Source: Thalassococcus halodurans (GTDB lineage Bacteria; Pseudomonadota; Alphaproteobacteria; Rhodobacterales; Rhodobacteraceae). Taken from it: a stretch of 64,000 bases of DNA. The stretch lies in contig NZ_FNUZ01000001.1 in NCBI RefSeq assembly GCF_900108225.1, positions 248,001 through 312,000 of the forward strand, given 5' to 3'. Below the pieces are notes generated by a model. That model searched no databases. It had not been told where the DNA came from and was given only the letters and a program-made list of their open reading frames with translations. The translations under genes and the position numbers were made by a program. Within the stretch, counting starts at the first letter, position 1. Each line of letters begins with the position of its first letter. Below, piece after piece: positions 1 to 9,016 of this stretch.

Positions 1-21
1 GCGACTGATCCCACCCTTCAT
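1..21 (-). CDS. Possible start of a further gene, cut by window edge
   Basis: An ATG on the minus strand at 21 overlaps the TGA of the hybrid kinase in an ATGA arrangement and stays open for the seven codons left (MKGGISR). Such overlaps are common within operons, so a gene translationally coupled to the kinase may begin here. Seven codons say nothing about function, and chance is a real alternative. Confidence 0.25.
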
Positions 22-2261
22 CAGGATTTGATCACGCCCTCGGTCGGCTTTGCCTGCTTGAGCTTTTCAAGTTCAAGCTGAACGTCCTCGATCGCAAGGC
101 CGATGTGATCGCTTTGCACCCGGCCAAGCGCCTCAAGATCGCGCAGTGCACCGGCAAGGCTGCCCATAGACAGCATGGATGCCGCCCCCTGCACGGGATG
201 GATGACATCAACGATGGTGCCGAAGTCCTTTTTCTTCAATGCGCTTTTGGCTGCGACGATCGCCTCGGAAATATCCCTAAGGCACAGATCAACGTATTTC
301 TCGAAATTGGGTATCTTGACCGGCGCATTTGGTGTTCTGGCGTTCAGCGCATCGGCAAGTTCAGCCAGTTTGACCGGCTTTTGCACGACCGCGTTCATCC
401 CGCACTTGCGACAGGTTTCAATGATTTCGTCATCCACATAGGCCGTCACACCAACAATATTGACGTCCTTCAGATGCGGCAGCTTCCGAATACGCTGCGC
501 CGCCTGATACCCGTTCATATTGGGCATATGGATATCAAGAAGCACATGATCCGGAGTGAAATCCCGCAAAAGATACATTGCACTTTCCCCGTCCCGCGCT
601 TCGATCACATCGGCGCCGAAGCTTGTCAGAATCTCGCGCATGATGTCGCAATTGATCGGGTTGTCGTCAGCGAACACAACGCTTTTGCCCTTTAGATCAA
701 GGCCAGCAAGCTGTGAATTCCGCTTGGGTTCCTTAGGCGCTTCGGCACGTGGTTTCGGCGCGGACTGCGCCGCCGGAATTTTGAACGCGACTTCGAAGGT
801 CGTTTCCAACCCTTCCGTGGATTGAACCGTCATGAAGCCGTCCAGCTTTTCGACAAGGCTTTCCACAATCGAAAGGCCAAGTCCGACACCGCTGTGCACC
901 TCTCGGATAGTGGCCGAGCTTTCGAAGGGCTGAAAGATTTTTTGCAAGCGCTCTTCGCTGATGCCACAGCCCGTATCAGAGACCCGCAGACAAAGGTTGT
1001 TCATATTCCCCTCTGACAAAGGCATCAGATCAGCTGTCACCGAGACAGCCCCGTAGTCTGTGAATTTGATCGCGTTCGAAATCAGGTTTTGCAGGATCGT
1101 AAACAAGAACTCGTAGTTTCCTGTCAGCGTCAAATTGCTTGGCCCCTTCACAGTCGAGATCAAAGCAATGCCTTTCTTCTTTGCCAAAACCTCGAACTGT
1201 TCGACAACATCATCCAACAACGCCTCGACAGTAAATTCCCGCACTGCGACTGCAGGCGCAGCGCCTTCAGCCTTAAGAAAATGCAAAACACTGTTGATCT
1301 GACGAAGCGCAACGTCCGAAGACTTTGCCGCCAGTTTGACAAGGCGCTGCTGCGGACCGCTCAGCGTTTTATCGGCTGCCAGCATTTCAATCGCCGCGCA
1401 AATTCCGTTCATCGGGGTGCGCAATTCGTGCGACATCGTTGCAAGAAAGCGGATCTTTTCCTTTTCGCCCGCGCTGGCCCGATCACTGGCCTCTTGCAAG
1501 CGCTTGGAACGCTCTATCGCGTCGGCATAGCGTTTACCCAGTGTCAGGTCGCGAACGGTCAGAACATACAGACCCACGTCACCCGTCGGCGGGCAATAGA
1601 CAACCTCGACCGGCACCAGCCCATCAGCCGAGTTTATGGCTGCCTCAAAACTTTTCGACTTTCTGCCGAACACGCGTAGATTGCCGTCCGGCCGAATGAA
1701 ATCCGGTACCGCCGAGTTAAAGTCAAACAACTTCTGAATGTGGCATCCGACGATCTCTTCGCTTTTCGCGTCGACAAGTGCGATGAATGCGGGATTTGCC
1801 TCTTCAACGATACCTTGTGGCGTCACTAGAAGCACACCGTCACCGGCGTTATTGAAGACGTGGGAAAGTCGCGCCTGAATTCCGCGGCGCTTTTCCATTT
1901 CGCGCTGCAATTTCTCGGTACTTTCGGTCAGGGCGCGGAAACGTAAATCCGATGCATCCTGCCGGAACCGGATGAGCACCCCTACCTGACCGTTAAATAG
2001 TGAAATCCTGTGCATCAGCGTGGAAAGGTTTTGATCGCCGATATGAACAGCAACTGGGATAGGCTCAGAAACGCTCCGCGCCAAAGAAAGCGACTTATGC
2101 GCCGCTTCGCTTTTCAACCAATCTTCAAAATCAAATTCCAAGTCTGATGCAGCCGGGTTCTCAAAAATCACTTCCGCATCAGGGCCAATCAAAAAGACTG
2201 GGCTTGGATCCTTGGACAAAAGCGAAATCAGGGCCGCAAGCAGATCATCCATCGGGGTCAT
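21..2261 (-). CDS. Hybrid sensor histidine kinase (PAS-HisKA-HATPase-REC-Hpt)
   Basis: A 746-aa multi-step phosphorelay sensor. In order it shows a first sensory segment (about 15-110), a PAS-like domain (about 130-240, followed by a short coiled linker), HisKA with phospho-acceptor His near 278 (SHELRTPMNG), HATPase_c with N box (NLISNAIKF), G1 (DTGCGIS) and G2 (GVGLGLS), a receiver with Asp near 576 (LLDIHMPNMNG) and Lys near 628 (QKP), and a C-terminal Hpt domain with His near 688 (IHPVQGAASML). No membrane helices are seen, so it is probably cytoplasmic. I chose the ATG at 2261 (MTPMDD); an alternative is 2252. The upstream reading has an untypical sequence and would run further into the preceding gene. 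The gene overlaps the end of that gene by 17 bases, so the two are likely co-translated. No dedicated output regulator is visible in the window. Confidence 0.9.
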   Translation of the reverse strand: MTPMDDLLAALISLLSKDPSPVFLIGPDAEVIFENPAASDLEFDFEDWLKSEAAHKSLSLARSVSEPIPVAVHIGDQNLSTLMHRISLFNGQVGVLIRFRQDASDLRFRALTESTEKLQREMEKRRGIQARLSHVFNNAGDGVLLVTPQGIVEEANPAFIALVDAKSEEIVGCHIQKLFDFNSAVPDFIRPDGNLRVFGRKSKSFEAAINSADGLVPVEVVYCPPTGDVGLYVLTVRDLTLGKRYADAIERSKRLQEASDRASAGEKEKIRFLATMSHELRTPMNGICAAIEMLAADKTLSGPQQRLVKLAAKSSDVALRQINSVLHFLKAEGAAPAVAVREFTVEALLDDVVEQFEVLAKKKGIALISTVKGPSNLTLTGNYEFLFTILQNLISNAIKFTDYGAVSVTADLMPLSEGNMNNLCLRVSDTGCGISEERLQKIFQPFESSATIREVHSGVGLGLSIVESLVEKLDGFMTVQSTEGLETTFEVAFKIPAAQSAPKPRAEAPKEPKRNSQLAGLDLKGKSVVFADDNPINCDIMREILTSFGADVIEARDGESAMYLLRDFTPDHVLLDIHMPNMNGYQAAQRIRKLPHLKDVNIVGVTAYVDDEIIETCRKCGMNAVVQKPVKLAELADALNARTPNAPVKIPNFEKYVDLCLRDISEAIVAAKSALKKKDFGTIVDVIHPVQGAASMLSMGSLAGALRDLEALGRVQSDHIGLAIEDVQLELEKLKQAKPTEGVIKS

Positions 2262-2778
2262 CCCTGTAGAAAATCTGGCCCTCGCCTTCAAGATCGTCCA
2301 GATAGACTCGCATCCTGACCTTGCCAGTGCCCTGATCATCAGCAGCGCACAACAGAACACGCGCTTGCCCCAAACTCTGAGCAGTCATATGGCCAACCAA
2401 TCCGCATGCCAGCATGCCCAGATACCGATTGTCGACCTGAACACCACCGATGGGTTTAAACGTTCGGCTGAATTCGAAAAAGGACTCGTCCTTTGCGACC
2501 GCCAATTCATTCTCCATACGAGAGCTGAGCAAATGAAGCACTGAAAATAACTGATTTTTGGATAACACCTCAACCCCGAGTGAGTCTATATAAATGTTAT
2601 ACAACTTATCGCCGATAGATTTCCCCACCAGTGTAAAATACCCGTTCGCTTCGACGGACCCGACGATCTCTTCCAAACCCTGAAACAATCCTCCGATGGC
2701 AAATTCAAGGATCTGCTCGCGCGAGATTTGCGTGCTTTTGACGACTGCATCGTCAGGAAATGTTTGCATCTTGGCCAT
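2245..2778 (-). CDS. Unknown 177-aa protein coupled to the hybrid kinase
   Basis: A soluble alpha/beta protein with no signal peptide or membrane helix. The middle has the pattern LVGKSIGDKLYNIY followed by an amphipathic stretch, and the C-terminal half has LGMLACGLVGHMTA then a charged beta-rich end. That layout recalls small ligand-sensing domains such as V4R or MetOD1, but I cannot confirm a family. The start at 2778 is chosen because GGAG lies about 8 bases upstream; a further in-frame ATG six codons upstream lacks such a site. It is the promoter-proximal gene of the pair with the kinase, so a role as sensor, partner or inhibitor of the kinase is plausible but inferred only from the overlap. 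Confidence 0.75.
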   Translation of the reverse strand: MAKMQTFPDDAVVKSTQISREQILEFAIGGLFQGLEEIVGSVEANGYFTLVGKSIGDKLYNIYIDSLGVEVLSKNQLFSVLHLLSSRMENELAVAKDESFFEFSRTFKPIGGVQVDNRYLGMLACGLVGHMTAQSLGQARVLLCAADDQGTGKVRMRVYLDDLEGEGQIFYRDDPDG

Positions 2779-3096
2779 GTCAGCACTCCTCGGCACTGGT
2801 ACGTGTCGGTCAGTTAACAGCCAAAGACGGGAAGATTGATGTTTCGCCCAGCGCCCGAGCGACCCAGTGACTGTAGGAAAATCAGATTAAAAAACGCCAG
2901 CATATCCAAAATTGGAAAGTTAGCGGCGATAGTTATAATGACTTTAAATATATATTCAAGAGGCGAATTACACTTAAAGCACTATGGCCGTCATTTAAAC
3001 TCAGCCATCCCAGCACATTTTTCGGATACGTCCGCTTCTTCCTCAGATTTTCGCCGCTTTTAAATAGTTGAAATTGGCGGAACTAAAGTCGTTTTT
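2779..3096. other. AT-rich intergenic stretch, likely promoter of the kinase operon
   Basis: This 318-base gap holds no convincing gene. It is clearly more AT-rich than its surroundings between about 2880 and 3070. It must carry the 3' end of the aminotransferase transcript and the promoter of the 2778 gene. I saw no strong terminator hairpin. A short plus-strand open frame here (2836-3063) has no recognisable start signal or protein character. Confidence 0.5.
2932..2959 (-). promoter_or_regulatory. Candidate sigma-70-type promoter for the kinase operon
   Basis: Read on the minus strand, TTGAAT (2959-2954) and TATAAC (2937-2932) are separated by 16 bases, close to the sigma-70 consensus. It would give a leader of about 150 bases before the start at 2778. 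This is a by-eye match in AT-rich DNA. Confidence 0.35.
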
Positions 3097-4278
3097 TTAC
3101 CCAGCGTTCAATTCCTGGCAGATGATTTCCGCAATCAGTTCACAATCACGTTTTGAAAACGTCAGCGGAAGCCTCATATCGATAAGCCCCCTTAAAACAT
3201 CGTCTGTTTCAGGCATCCGTTCGATGGATGTAAACTGCCACGAGTCGTATCGCGACGTGAAACCTTTTGGCTCCGGCTCTCCGAACCACTTTAACTCAAC
3301 ACCGCGATTTTCACAACGTTTTATAAAACCTGTGATTGTATCCGAGGGAAAGTCAGGTAGCAGAAACTGAAAGGACGACCCGACATAGGCTTCATCCTGC
3401 GGGCGTTTAGGCACCACAACCTGTGGTGCATTGGCCAAAGCGTGCTCCATCACATGATAAAGCACATTCCAGCGCTCGACCCGCTCAGGCAAATCACGCA
3501 GCTGAGGGCGAAGTATTGCAGCGCGCAGATTATCCATCCGCCCCGAGATGTTGGGCGTCACATACTTCAGTCGCTCGAACACTTCGGGTGGCGGTGCCGC
3601 GATATGGCGCCCATGCATCATGTAAGAGCCGGACATCAGAATTGCGCGCGCCGCGATTTCGGGATCATCGCTTACCAGCAGCCCGCCCTCGCCTGAATTG
3701 GCGTGCTTATACGTTTGCGTCGAATAACAAGCGACGGCACCGTGACGTCCGGACGGCACACCGCGGAACGAAGCCCCCATCGTATGGGCGCAATCCTCGA
3801 TCACGGTGACAGAGGCCTCTCGGCACATGTCCATCAACCGGTCCATATCGCAGATGTGCCCGCGCATGTGGCTGAGCAACAGAAAGCGAGCCTGTGGCAG
3901 TTTGGATTTCAGATCGTCCAGATCAATGGTCAGATCCTGCGTCACGCCCACATAGATCGGCACGGCCCCGACACTGAAAATCGCGCCAGGCACTGGCGCT
4001 AGGGTGAAAGCATTGGAGAGAACGGTATCACCACTTAGAACGCCGACTGCGCGCAAGGCCGTTGCGATCGCATATCCCCCCGATGCGACGGCCAGACAGT
4101 ACTTTGCCCCCACCATCTCAGCGAATTCTTGCTCAAGCAGCGCGGTTTCCCCGACCTCGCCATCGACCGTATTGTAGCGATGCAGACGCCCAGAGCGCAA
4201 AACAGCAAGGGCTGCATCTATCCCCTCTTCGGGGATCGGCTCTTGTTGGGTGAAGTTTCCGTTAAAACGCTTTTCCAT
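3097..4278 (-). CDS. DegT/DnrJ/EryC1/StrS-family PLP aminotransferase
   Basis: A 393-aa fold-type I PLP enzyme of the sugar aminotransferase family. Visible are the substrate/PLP loop after GEVGETALLEQEF, the PLP-binding Asp in IEDCAHTMGA (near 162) and the Schiff-base Lys near 191 in TQTYKHANSGEGG, which matches the family GEGG signature. The family transaminates keto-sugars on nucleotide diphosphates for surface polysaccharides or antibiotics; some members act on other substrates. Start 4278 (MEKRFNG) is chosen because the longer reading would run into the HAD gene in another frame; the ribosome site is weak. It follows the HAD phosphatase by about 31 bases on the same strand, but no other sugar-nucleotide genes are adjacent, so the substrate is unknown. 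Confidence 0.85.
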   Translation of the reverse strand: MEKRFNGNFTQQEPIPEEGIDAALAVLRSGRLHRYNTVDGEVGETALLEQEFAEMVGAKYCLAVASGGYAIATALRAVGVLSGDTVLSNAFTLAPVPGAIFSVGAVPIYVGVTQDLTIDLDDLKSKLPQARFLLLSHMRGHICDMDRLMDMCREASVTVIEDCAHTMGASFRGVPSGRHGAVACYSTQTYKHANSGEGGLLVSDDPEIAARAILMSGSYMMHGRHIAAPPPEVFERLKYVTPNISGRMDNLRAAILRPQLRDLPERVERWNVLYHVMEHALANAPQVVVPKRPQDEAYVGSSFQFLLPDFPSDTITGFIKRCENRGVELKWFGEPEPKGFTSRYDSWQFTSIERMPETDDVLRGLIDMRLPLTFSKRDCELIAEIICQELNAG

Positions 4279-4309
4279 GACCCATTGGTGCGACGTGCGC
4301 CTGCATCCG

Positions 4310-4975
4310 TCAATCAGCCAAAAGGCGGCGTGACACGCCCAAAAGCTCATCAAAGTGTTCGATAATCGCTTCGGGCTTAAGCGTGGCAACCGTATCGCCT
4401 GCCGGACCGAACGCAACGAGCACCGAGGGCACCCCTGCGTTGCGGGATGTCTCACGGTCGGTGTTCGTGTCGCCGACCAACAAAGATTGCGCGCGATTGC
4501 CGCCCACGCCATCAACCGCCGCAAAGAACGGACGCGGGTCGGGTTTGCGCACCGGCAGGGTATCCGCGCCAATCATCGAGCCGAAAATATCGCGTATTTT
4601 CAGATTGTTCAGCAACTTCTCAGCAAGGCCTGACGGTTTGTTCGTGCAGATACCCACCGCAAAGCCGTCAGATTTCAACGATTCCACCGCTTCGATTGCC
4701 CCCGGATAAAGCGATGTGTGAACCGAGATATTGTCGTCATACGCATCCAGAAGCGCGGGATACCACTTGTCAATCACGGCCTCGTCCACATCGCCCATGC
4801 GCGACAGACCGAGGCGCAGCATTGCGCGTGCTCCGTGAAACGCGGTTTCAGCATCGCCCACCGCATCCAATTGCGGGCCCACACCCATTTCGATGAAACA
4901 GTGATTGGCAGCCGCAATCAGGTCTGCACTTGTGTCGGCCAAAGTGCCGTCCAGATCGAAAATCACCGTTCGCAT
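4310..4975 (-). CDS. gph: HAD-superfamily phosphatase, phosphoglycolate phosphatase-like
   Basis: A 221-aa HAD hydrolase. Motif I is FDLDGT with the nucleophile Asp at the N-terminus, motif II is CTNKP, motif III Lys is in RKPDP, and motif IV is GDTNTD; a helical cap lies between motifs I and II. This is the layout of the Gph/CbbZ branch, which removes 2-phosphoglycolate formed by oxygenase activity or DNA end repair. The ATG at 4975 has GGAG 8 bases upstream; an in-frame GTG at 4996 is less likely. It is divergent from glmU and upstream of the aminotransferase on the same strand, so it could instead act on a sugar phosphate. The gph name is by motif similarity only. Confidence 0.8.
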   Translation of the reverse strand: MRTVIFDLDGTLADTSADLIAAANHCFIEMGVGPQLDAVGDAETAFHGARAMLRLGLSRMGDVDEAVIDKWYPALLDAYDDNISVHTSLYPGAIEAVESLKSDGFAVGICTNKPSGLAEKLLNNLKIRDIFGSMIGADTLPVRKPDPRPFFAAVDGVGGNRAQSLLVGDTNTDRETSRNAGVPSVLVAFGPAGDTVATLKPEAIIEHFDELLGVSRRLLAD

Positions 4976-5085
4976 TCCGCATTCTCCATATGTCACAGCC
5001 TGTCACGTTCCGTGAGCGGACACGACTTGTTCCCATGGCTGAAACGGTTAAAACGACCGCGACCTAAAGACAAAGAGTTTATCTG

Positions 5086-6441
5086 ATGAATATTGCTCTG
5101 ATCATCCTTGCGGCCGGCAAAGGCACACGCATGGAATCGGACCTTCCCAAGGTACTGCACAAGATCGCAGGCGCGCCGATGCTGGCCCATGTCATGAAGG
5201 CGGGCAACAGCCTCGAGCCGGAGAAAGTGGTGGTGGTTGCTGGCCATGGTGCTGATCTGGTGACCAAAGCCGCGCAAGACTACGATCCCGAGGCGACAAT
5301 CGTTCTGCAGGATGAGCAGCTTGGCACCGGCCACGCGGCCATGCAGGCGCGCGATGCGCTGGCCGGTTTCGAAGGCGATGCGATCGTTATGTTCGGCGAT
5401 ACCCCCTTCATCAGTCAGGACACATTGGAACGTATGGCCGAAGCGCGCGCCAAGCATGACGTGGTTGTGCTGGGCTTTAACGCAGCTGACCCGGCCAAAT
5501 ACGGCCGTCTGGTCACCGAAGGAGATACGCTTCTTCGGATCGTCGAATTCAAAGACGCCAGCGACGAAGAACGCGCGATTACCCTGTGCAATTCCGGCGT
5601 TCTCTGTGCGTCCGCCCCGATGCTGTTTGACCTGCTTGATCAGGTGAACAACGACAACGCATCTGGCGAATACTATCTGCCTGATATCGTCGGCATCGCC
5701 CGCGACAAAGGCATGTCGGCCACCGCCGTAACCTGCGATGAAGCCGAAACGCTGGGCATCAACTCGCGCGCAGAACTGGCTGTCGCTGAAAAGATTTTCC
5801 AAACCAAAGCCCGCGCCGATCTGATCGAGGATGGCGTTTACATGCAGGCCCCTGACACAGTCTATCTGTCGTTCGACACGGTGATTGGCCGCGATGCCGA
5901 GATCGAGCCGAATGTTGTCTTCGGCCCCGGCGTGACCATCGAAAGCAATGCGCAAATCCGCGCGTTTTCGCATCTGGAAGGGTGCCACGTGTCCCGCGGG
6001 TCCGTGGTCGGCCCCTATGCTCGCTTGCGCCCCGGCGCGGAACTGGCCGAAGATGTACGCATCGGCAACTTCGTCGAGGTCAAGAACGCCCAGATCGACG
6101 AAGGTGCCAAGGTAAACCACCTGTCCTACATCGGTGACGCCCATGTTGGTGCGGGATCGAACATCGGAGCAGGTACGATCACCTGCAACTACGATGGTTT
6201 CTTCAAGCATAAAACCGAAATTGGCGCAGGCGCGTTCATCGGCTCAAACACCATGTTGGTGGCCCCCGTTAAAATCGGCGTCGGCGCCCTGACAGGTAGT
6301 GGTTCGGTGATCACTAAAAGCGTCCCGGACGGTGCAATGGCGCTGGCGCGGGCCCCTCAGGACAACAAAGAGGGCCGCGCGACAAAAATGTTCGATATTT
6401 TAAAGGCCAAGAAGGCTAAATCCCAAAAGGATAAGTCATAA
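5086..6441 (+). CDS. glmU: Bifunctional UDP-GlcNAc pyrophosphorylase / GlcN-1-P acetyltransferase
   Basis: A 451-aa enzyme that acetylates glucosamine-1-phosphate and then couples it to UTP, giving UDP-GlcNAc for peptidoglycan and LPS. The N-terminal nucleotidyltransferase shows the LAAGKGTRM loop, GTGHA and FGDTP. From about residue 250 a left-handed beta-helix of hexapeptide repeats follows, with the acetyltransferase signature around GNFVEVKNA and NLSYIGDA-like VNHLSYIGDA, and GAGTITCNYDG. Length is normal for the family. The TAATG junction overlaps glmS by one base, so the two are co-transcribed and their products act in the same pathway. Confidence 0.97.
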   Translation: MNIALIILAAGKGTRMESDLPKVLHKIAGAPMLAHVMKAGNSLEPEKVVVVAGHGADLVTKAAQDYDPEATIVLQDEQLGTGHAAMQARDALAGFEGDAIVMFGDTPFISQDTLERMAEARAKHDVVVLGFNAADPAKYGRLVTEGDTLLRIVEFKDASDEERAITLCNSGVLCASAPMLFDLLDQVNNDNASGEYYLPDIVGIARDKGMSATAVTCDEAETLGINSRAELAVAEKIFQTKARADLIEDGVYMQAPDTVYLSFDTVIGRDAEIEPNVVFGPGVTIESNAQIRAFSHLEGCHVSRGSVVGPYARLRPGAELAEDVRIGNFVEVKNAQIDEGAKVNHLSYIGDAHVGAGSNIGAGTITCNYDGFFKHKTEIGAGAFIGSNTMLVAPVKIGVGALTGSGSVITKSVPDGAMALARAPQDNKEGRATKMFDILKAKKAKSQKDKS

Positions 6442-8258
6442 TGTGTGGAATTGTGGGGGTTCTCGGAAACCATGAAGTTGCGCCTATTCTGGTAGAAGCG
6501 CTTCGCCGGCTTGAATATCGCGGCTACGACAGTGCTGGTATCGCCACCGTGAACGGCGGAACTTTGGACCGCCGTCGCGCTGTCGGCAAACTGGTCAACC
6601 TGTCCGATTTGCTGGTTCATGAGCCGCTAGCAGGCAAGTCCGGCATTGGACACACACGCTGGGCAACCCATGGCGCGCCGTCTACCAAGAACGCACACCC
6701 CCACCGCGCCGGCCCTGTGGCCGTTGTTCACAACGGGATCATCGAAAACTACCGTGAACTTCGCGAAGAGCTGGCTCAGCATGGCTGCCAGTTTGCCACC
6801 GAAACCGACACGGAAACCGTTGCCCTGCTGACCGAGCATTACATCAAGCAAGGCATGAACCACGTTCAAGCGGCTGAAAAAACGCTGTCGCGTCTGGAAG
6901 GTGCCTTTGCCCTCGCTTTCCTGTTCGAAGGCGAAGACGATCTCATGGTTGCGGCACGCAAAGGCAGCCCGCTGGCTATCGGGCACGGTGACGGCGAAAT
7001 GTTTGTGGGCTCCGACGCCATCGCGCTGGCCCCGATGACCAATCGCATCACCTATCTCGAGGAAGGCGACCGCGCGATCCTGACCCGCCAAGGCGCTGAT
7101 ATTTACAACGAAGCGGGCACTTTGGTGAACCGCGAACTGCGCACCATTCAGGTCGACGCGACACGCATCGACAAATCCGGCTACAAACACTTCATGGCTA
7201 AGGAAATCGCCGAACAGCCTGCTGTTCTGGCAGACGCCCTGAACCGCTATGTGGATCAGGACAGCATTTCCGGCCCCATCGCCGATCTGGATTTCACGGA
7301 CACAACCGGCATCACTCTGGTCGCGTGCGGCACAGCGTTCTACGCCTGCCTGACAGCCAAGTACTGGCTTGAAAAACTGGCCCGCATTCCGGTTGAGGTC
7401 GATATCGCGTCCGAGTTCCGCTACCGCGAACCGCCCATCGCCAAAGGCACCACAGCGATCTTTGTCAGCCAGTCCGGCGAAACAGCCGACACGCTGGCCG
7501 CGCTGCGCTACTGCGCAGGTAAAGCGGATCGCATCCTGTCCGTGGTCAACGTTGCCGAAAGCTCGATCGCGCGGGAAAGCGACGTGGCGCTGCCGATCCA
7601 TGCCGGCGTTGAAGTGGGCGTTGCCTCGACCAAGGCCTTCACATGCCAGCTGAACGTTCTTCTTTTGCTGGCGATCAAAGCGGCCACAGACAAGGGCGAG
7701 CTTGATCAGGGATCACGCGCCAAACTGCTGGAAACGATGCGCGCATTGCCCGGTATTTTCAACGTCGCGCTGGACCGTGACAGCGTGATTGAAACAGCAT
7801 CGGCCCAAATCGCCGAAGCCCGTGACGTGCTGTTCTTGGGTCGTGGATTAATGTATCCCCTCGCACTTGAGGGCGCACTTAAACTAAAAGAAATCAGCTA
7901 TATACACGCCGAAGCTTATGCATCAGGTGAACTCAAGCACGGCCCCATCGCGCTGATCGATAAATCCGTTCCAGTCATCGTCTTCGCGCCTCGTGATTCC
8001 CTGTTCGATAAAACCGTGTCGAACATGCAAGAGGTCATGGCGCGCGGTGGCAAGGTGGTTCTTGTGACCGATGCAGCAGGTGCCCAGCAGGCCGGAAGCG
8101 ACACGTGGAAAACCATCATCCTGCCCGAGGTCGACGAAGTGGTCGCCCCGCTTCTGTATGCCTTGCCCGCCCAGCTGATCGCCTATCATGCCGCAGTTGC
8201 CAAAGGCACCGATGTGGACCAACCGCGCAACCTCGCAAAATCTGTGACGGTTGAATAA
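6441..8258 (+). CDS. glmS: Glutamine--fructose-6-phosphate aminotransferase (isomerizing)
   Basis: A 605-aa class II glutamine amidotransferase. The N-terminal MCGIVG exposes Cys2 as nucleophile for glutamine hydrolysis; GHTRWATHG and the GIIENY region follow. Two SIS sugar-isomerase domains make up the second half (SQSGETADT near 340; GRGLMYPLALEGALKLKEISY near 480 binds fructose-6-P), and the C-terminus ends in the family PRNLAKSVTVE. It makes glucosamine-6-phosphate, the entry to the GlmU pathway. It overlaps glmU by one base. No glmS ribozyme is expected or seen in this position. Confidence 0.97.
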   Translation: MCGIVGVLGNHEVAPILVEALRRLEYRGYDSAGIATVNGGTLDRRRAVGKLVNLSDLLVHEPLAGKSGIGHTRWATHGAPSTKNAHPHRAGPVAVVHNGIIENYRELREELAQHGCQFATETDTETVALLTEHYIKQGMNHVQAAEKTLSRLEGAFALAFLFEGEDDLMVAARKGSPLAIGHGDGEMFVGSDAIALAPMTNRITYLEEGDRAILTRQGADIYNEAGTLVNRELRTIQVDATRIDKSGYKHFMAKEIAEQPAVLADALNRYVDQDSISGPIADLDFTDTTGITLVACGTAFYACLTAKYWLEKLARIPVEVDIASEFRYREPPIAKGTTAIFVSQSGETADTLAALRYCAGKADRILSVVNVAESSIARESDVALPIHAGVEVGVASTKAFTCQLNVLLLLAIKAATDKGELDQGSRAKLLETMRALPGIFNVALDRDSVIETASAQIAEARDVLFLGRGLMYPLALEGALKLKEISYIHAEAYASGELKHGPIALIDKSVPVIVFAPRDSLFDKTVSNMQEVMARGGKVVLVTDAAGAQQAGSDTWKTIILPEVDEVVAPLLYALPAQLIAYHAAVAKGTDVDQPRNLAKSVTVE

Positions 8259-8265
8259 GCATCCA

Positions 8266-8286
8266 GCTGGCCCGCGAAGGGCCAGC
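8266..8286 (+). terminator. Hairpin after glmS without U-tract
   Basis: GCTGGCCC and GGGCCAGC form a perfect 8-bp stem with a 5-base loop, 8 bases after the glmS stop. No run of T follows, so it may be a weak attenuator or an RNA 3'-end stabiliser rather than a full terminator. Confidence 0.4.
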
Positions 8287-8308
8287 CATCAAAGGCGCGC
8301 TGCAAGCC

Positions 8309-9016
8309 ATGAACGATCTTGAAAACGTGTCCCTTCCCGAGAACGAAGAAGATGCGATCAACGCGCTTCGTGAACACGTTGTCGAAGGGCGCGCCGAAGA
8401 GATGGCCGCATATCACAAAGTGGATCGGCCCTACCTTGGCGTGCCCAATCCGGTTCTGAATGACTTGTCCACGATTTGGCGGCGCGGTCTGCCCCTCGAT
8501 GCGCGAGTGGCGTTGGCCGGGGATTTGTGGGCGAGTGATATTTTCGAAGCTCGGGTCACGGCCGCAAAACTGCTGACGCAAGCGCGGATCAAGGATGATG
8601 GCCAGGTTTGGGATCTGATTGTCAGTTGGGTGCCTGAGTTCGATTCCTGGGCCATTGCCGATCATGTGGCGTCTGCCGGTGGGCGACGTTTGACTGCGCA
8701 TCCCGAACGGCTGGACCAGATCGACGCATGGACCAAAAGCGATCACATGTGGACGCGCCGCGCGGCGTTCGTCTTTACCCTGCCCTTCGGAAAATCCCGC
8801 CACCCGAGCGAGACCGAGATAGCCGCACGAAAGCGCATTCTTGGCTGGGCCGTTGATCTTGCCAGTGATCCCGAATGGTTCGTTCAGAAAGCCATCGCAT
8901 GGTGGCTGCGTGATTTGTCACGCCATGCACCGGAACAGGTGCACGATTGGCTAACGGAACATGGCGACGCGCTTAAACCCTTTGCCCGCAAAGAGGCCGC
9001 GCGCCACCTGCCCTGA
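8309..9016 (+). CDS. AlkD-like DNA alkylation repair protein
   Basis: A 235-aa all-helical HEAT-like-repeat protein of the AlkC/AlkD superfamily, which excises N3- and N7-alkylpurines. The C-terminal two thirds match AlkD by pattern: the Asp in EFDSWAIADHV, the Arg in MWTRRAAFVF, and WFVQKAIAWWLRDLS, followed by FARKEAARHL at the end. These are the positions of the AlkD catalytic Asp and phosphate-contacting Arg. The ribosome site before 8309 is weak. It sits downstream of glmS but after a hairpin, and is convergent with the lipoprotein gene with no gap. Confidence 0.75.
   Translation: MNDLENVSLPENEEDAINALREHVVEGRAEEMAAYHKVDRPYLGVPNPVLNDLSTIWRRGLPLDARVALAGDLWASDIFEARVTAAKLLTQARIKDDGQVWDLIVSWVPEFDSWAIADHVASAGGRRLTAHPERLDQIDAWTKSDHMWTRRAAFVFTLPFGKSRHPSETEIAARKRILGWAVDLASDPEWFVQKAIAWWLRDLSRHAPEQVHDWLTEHGDALKPFARKEAARHLP

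Noticed and set aside
2836-3063. 75-codon plus-strand frame in the AT-rich gap
   Set aside because: No ribosome site, no protein-like pattern, and it covers the likely kinase-operon promoter.
4993-6210. 405-codon minus-strand frame opposite glmU
   Set aside because: Shadow of glmU; its composition is untypical and it starts inside the hexapeptide repeat.
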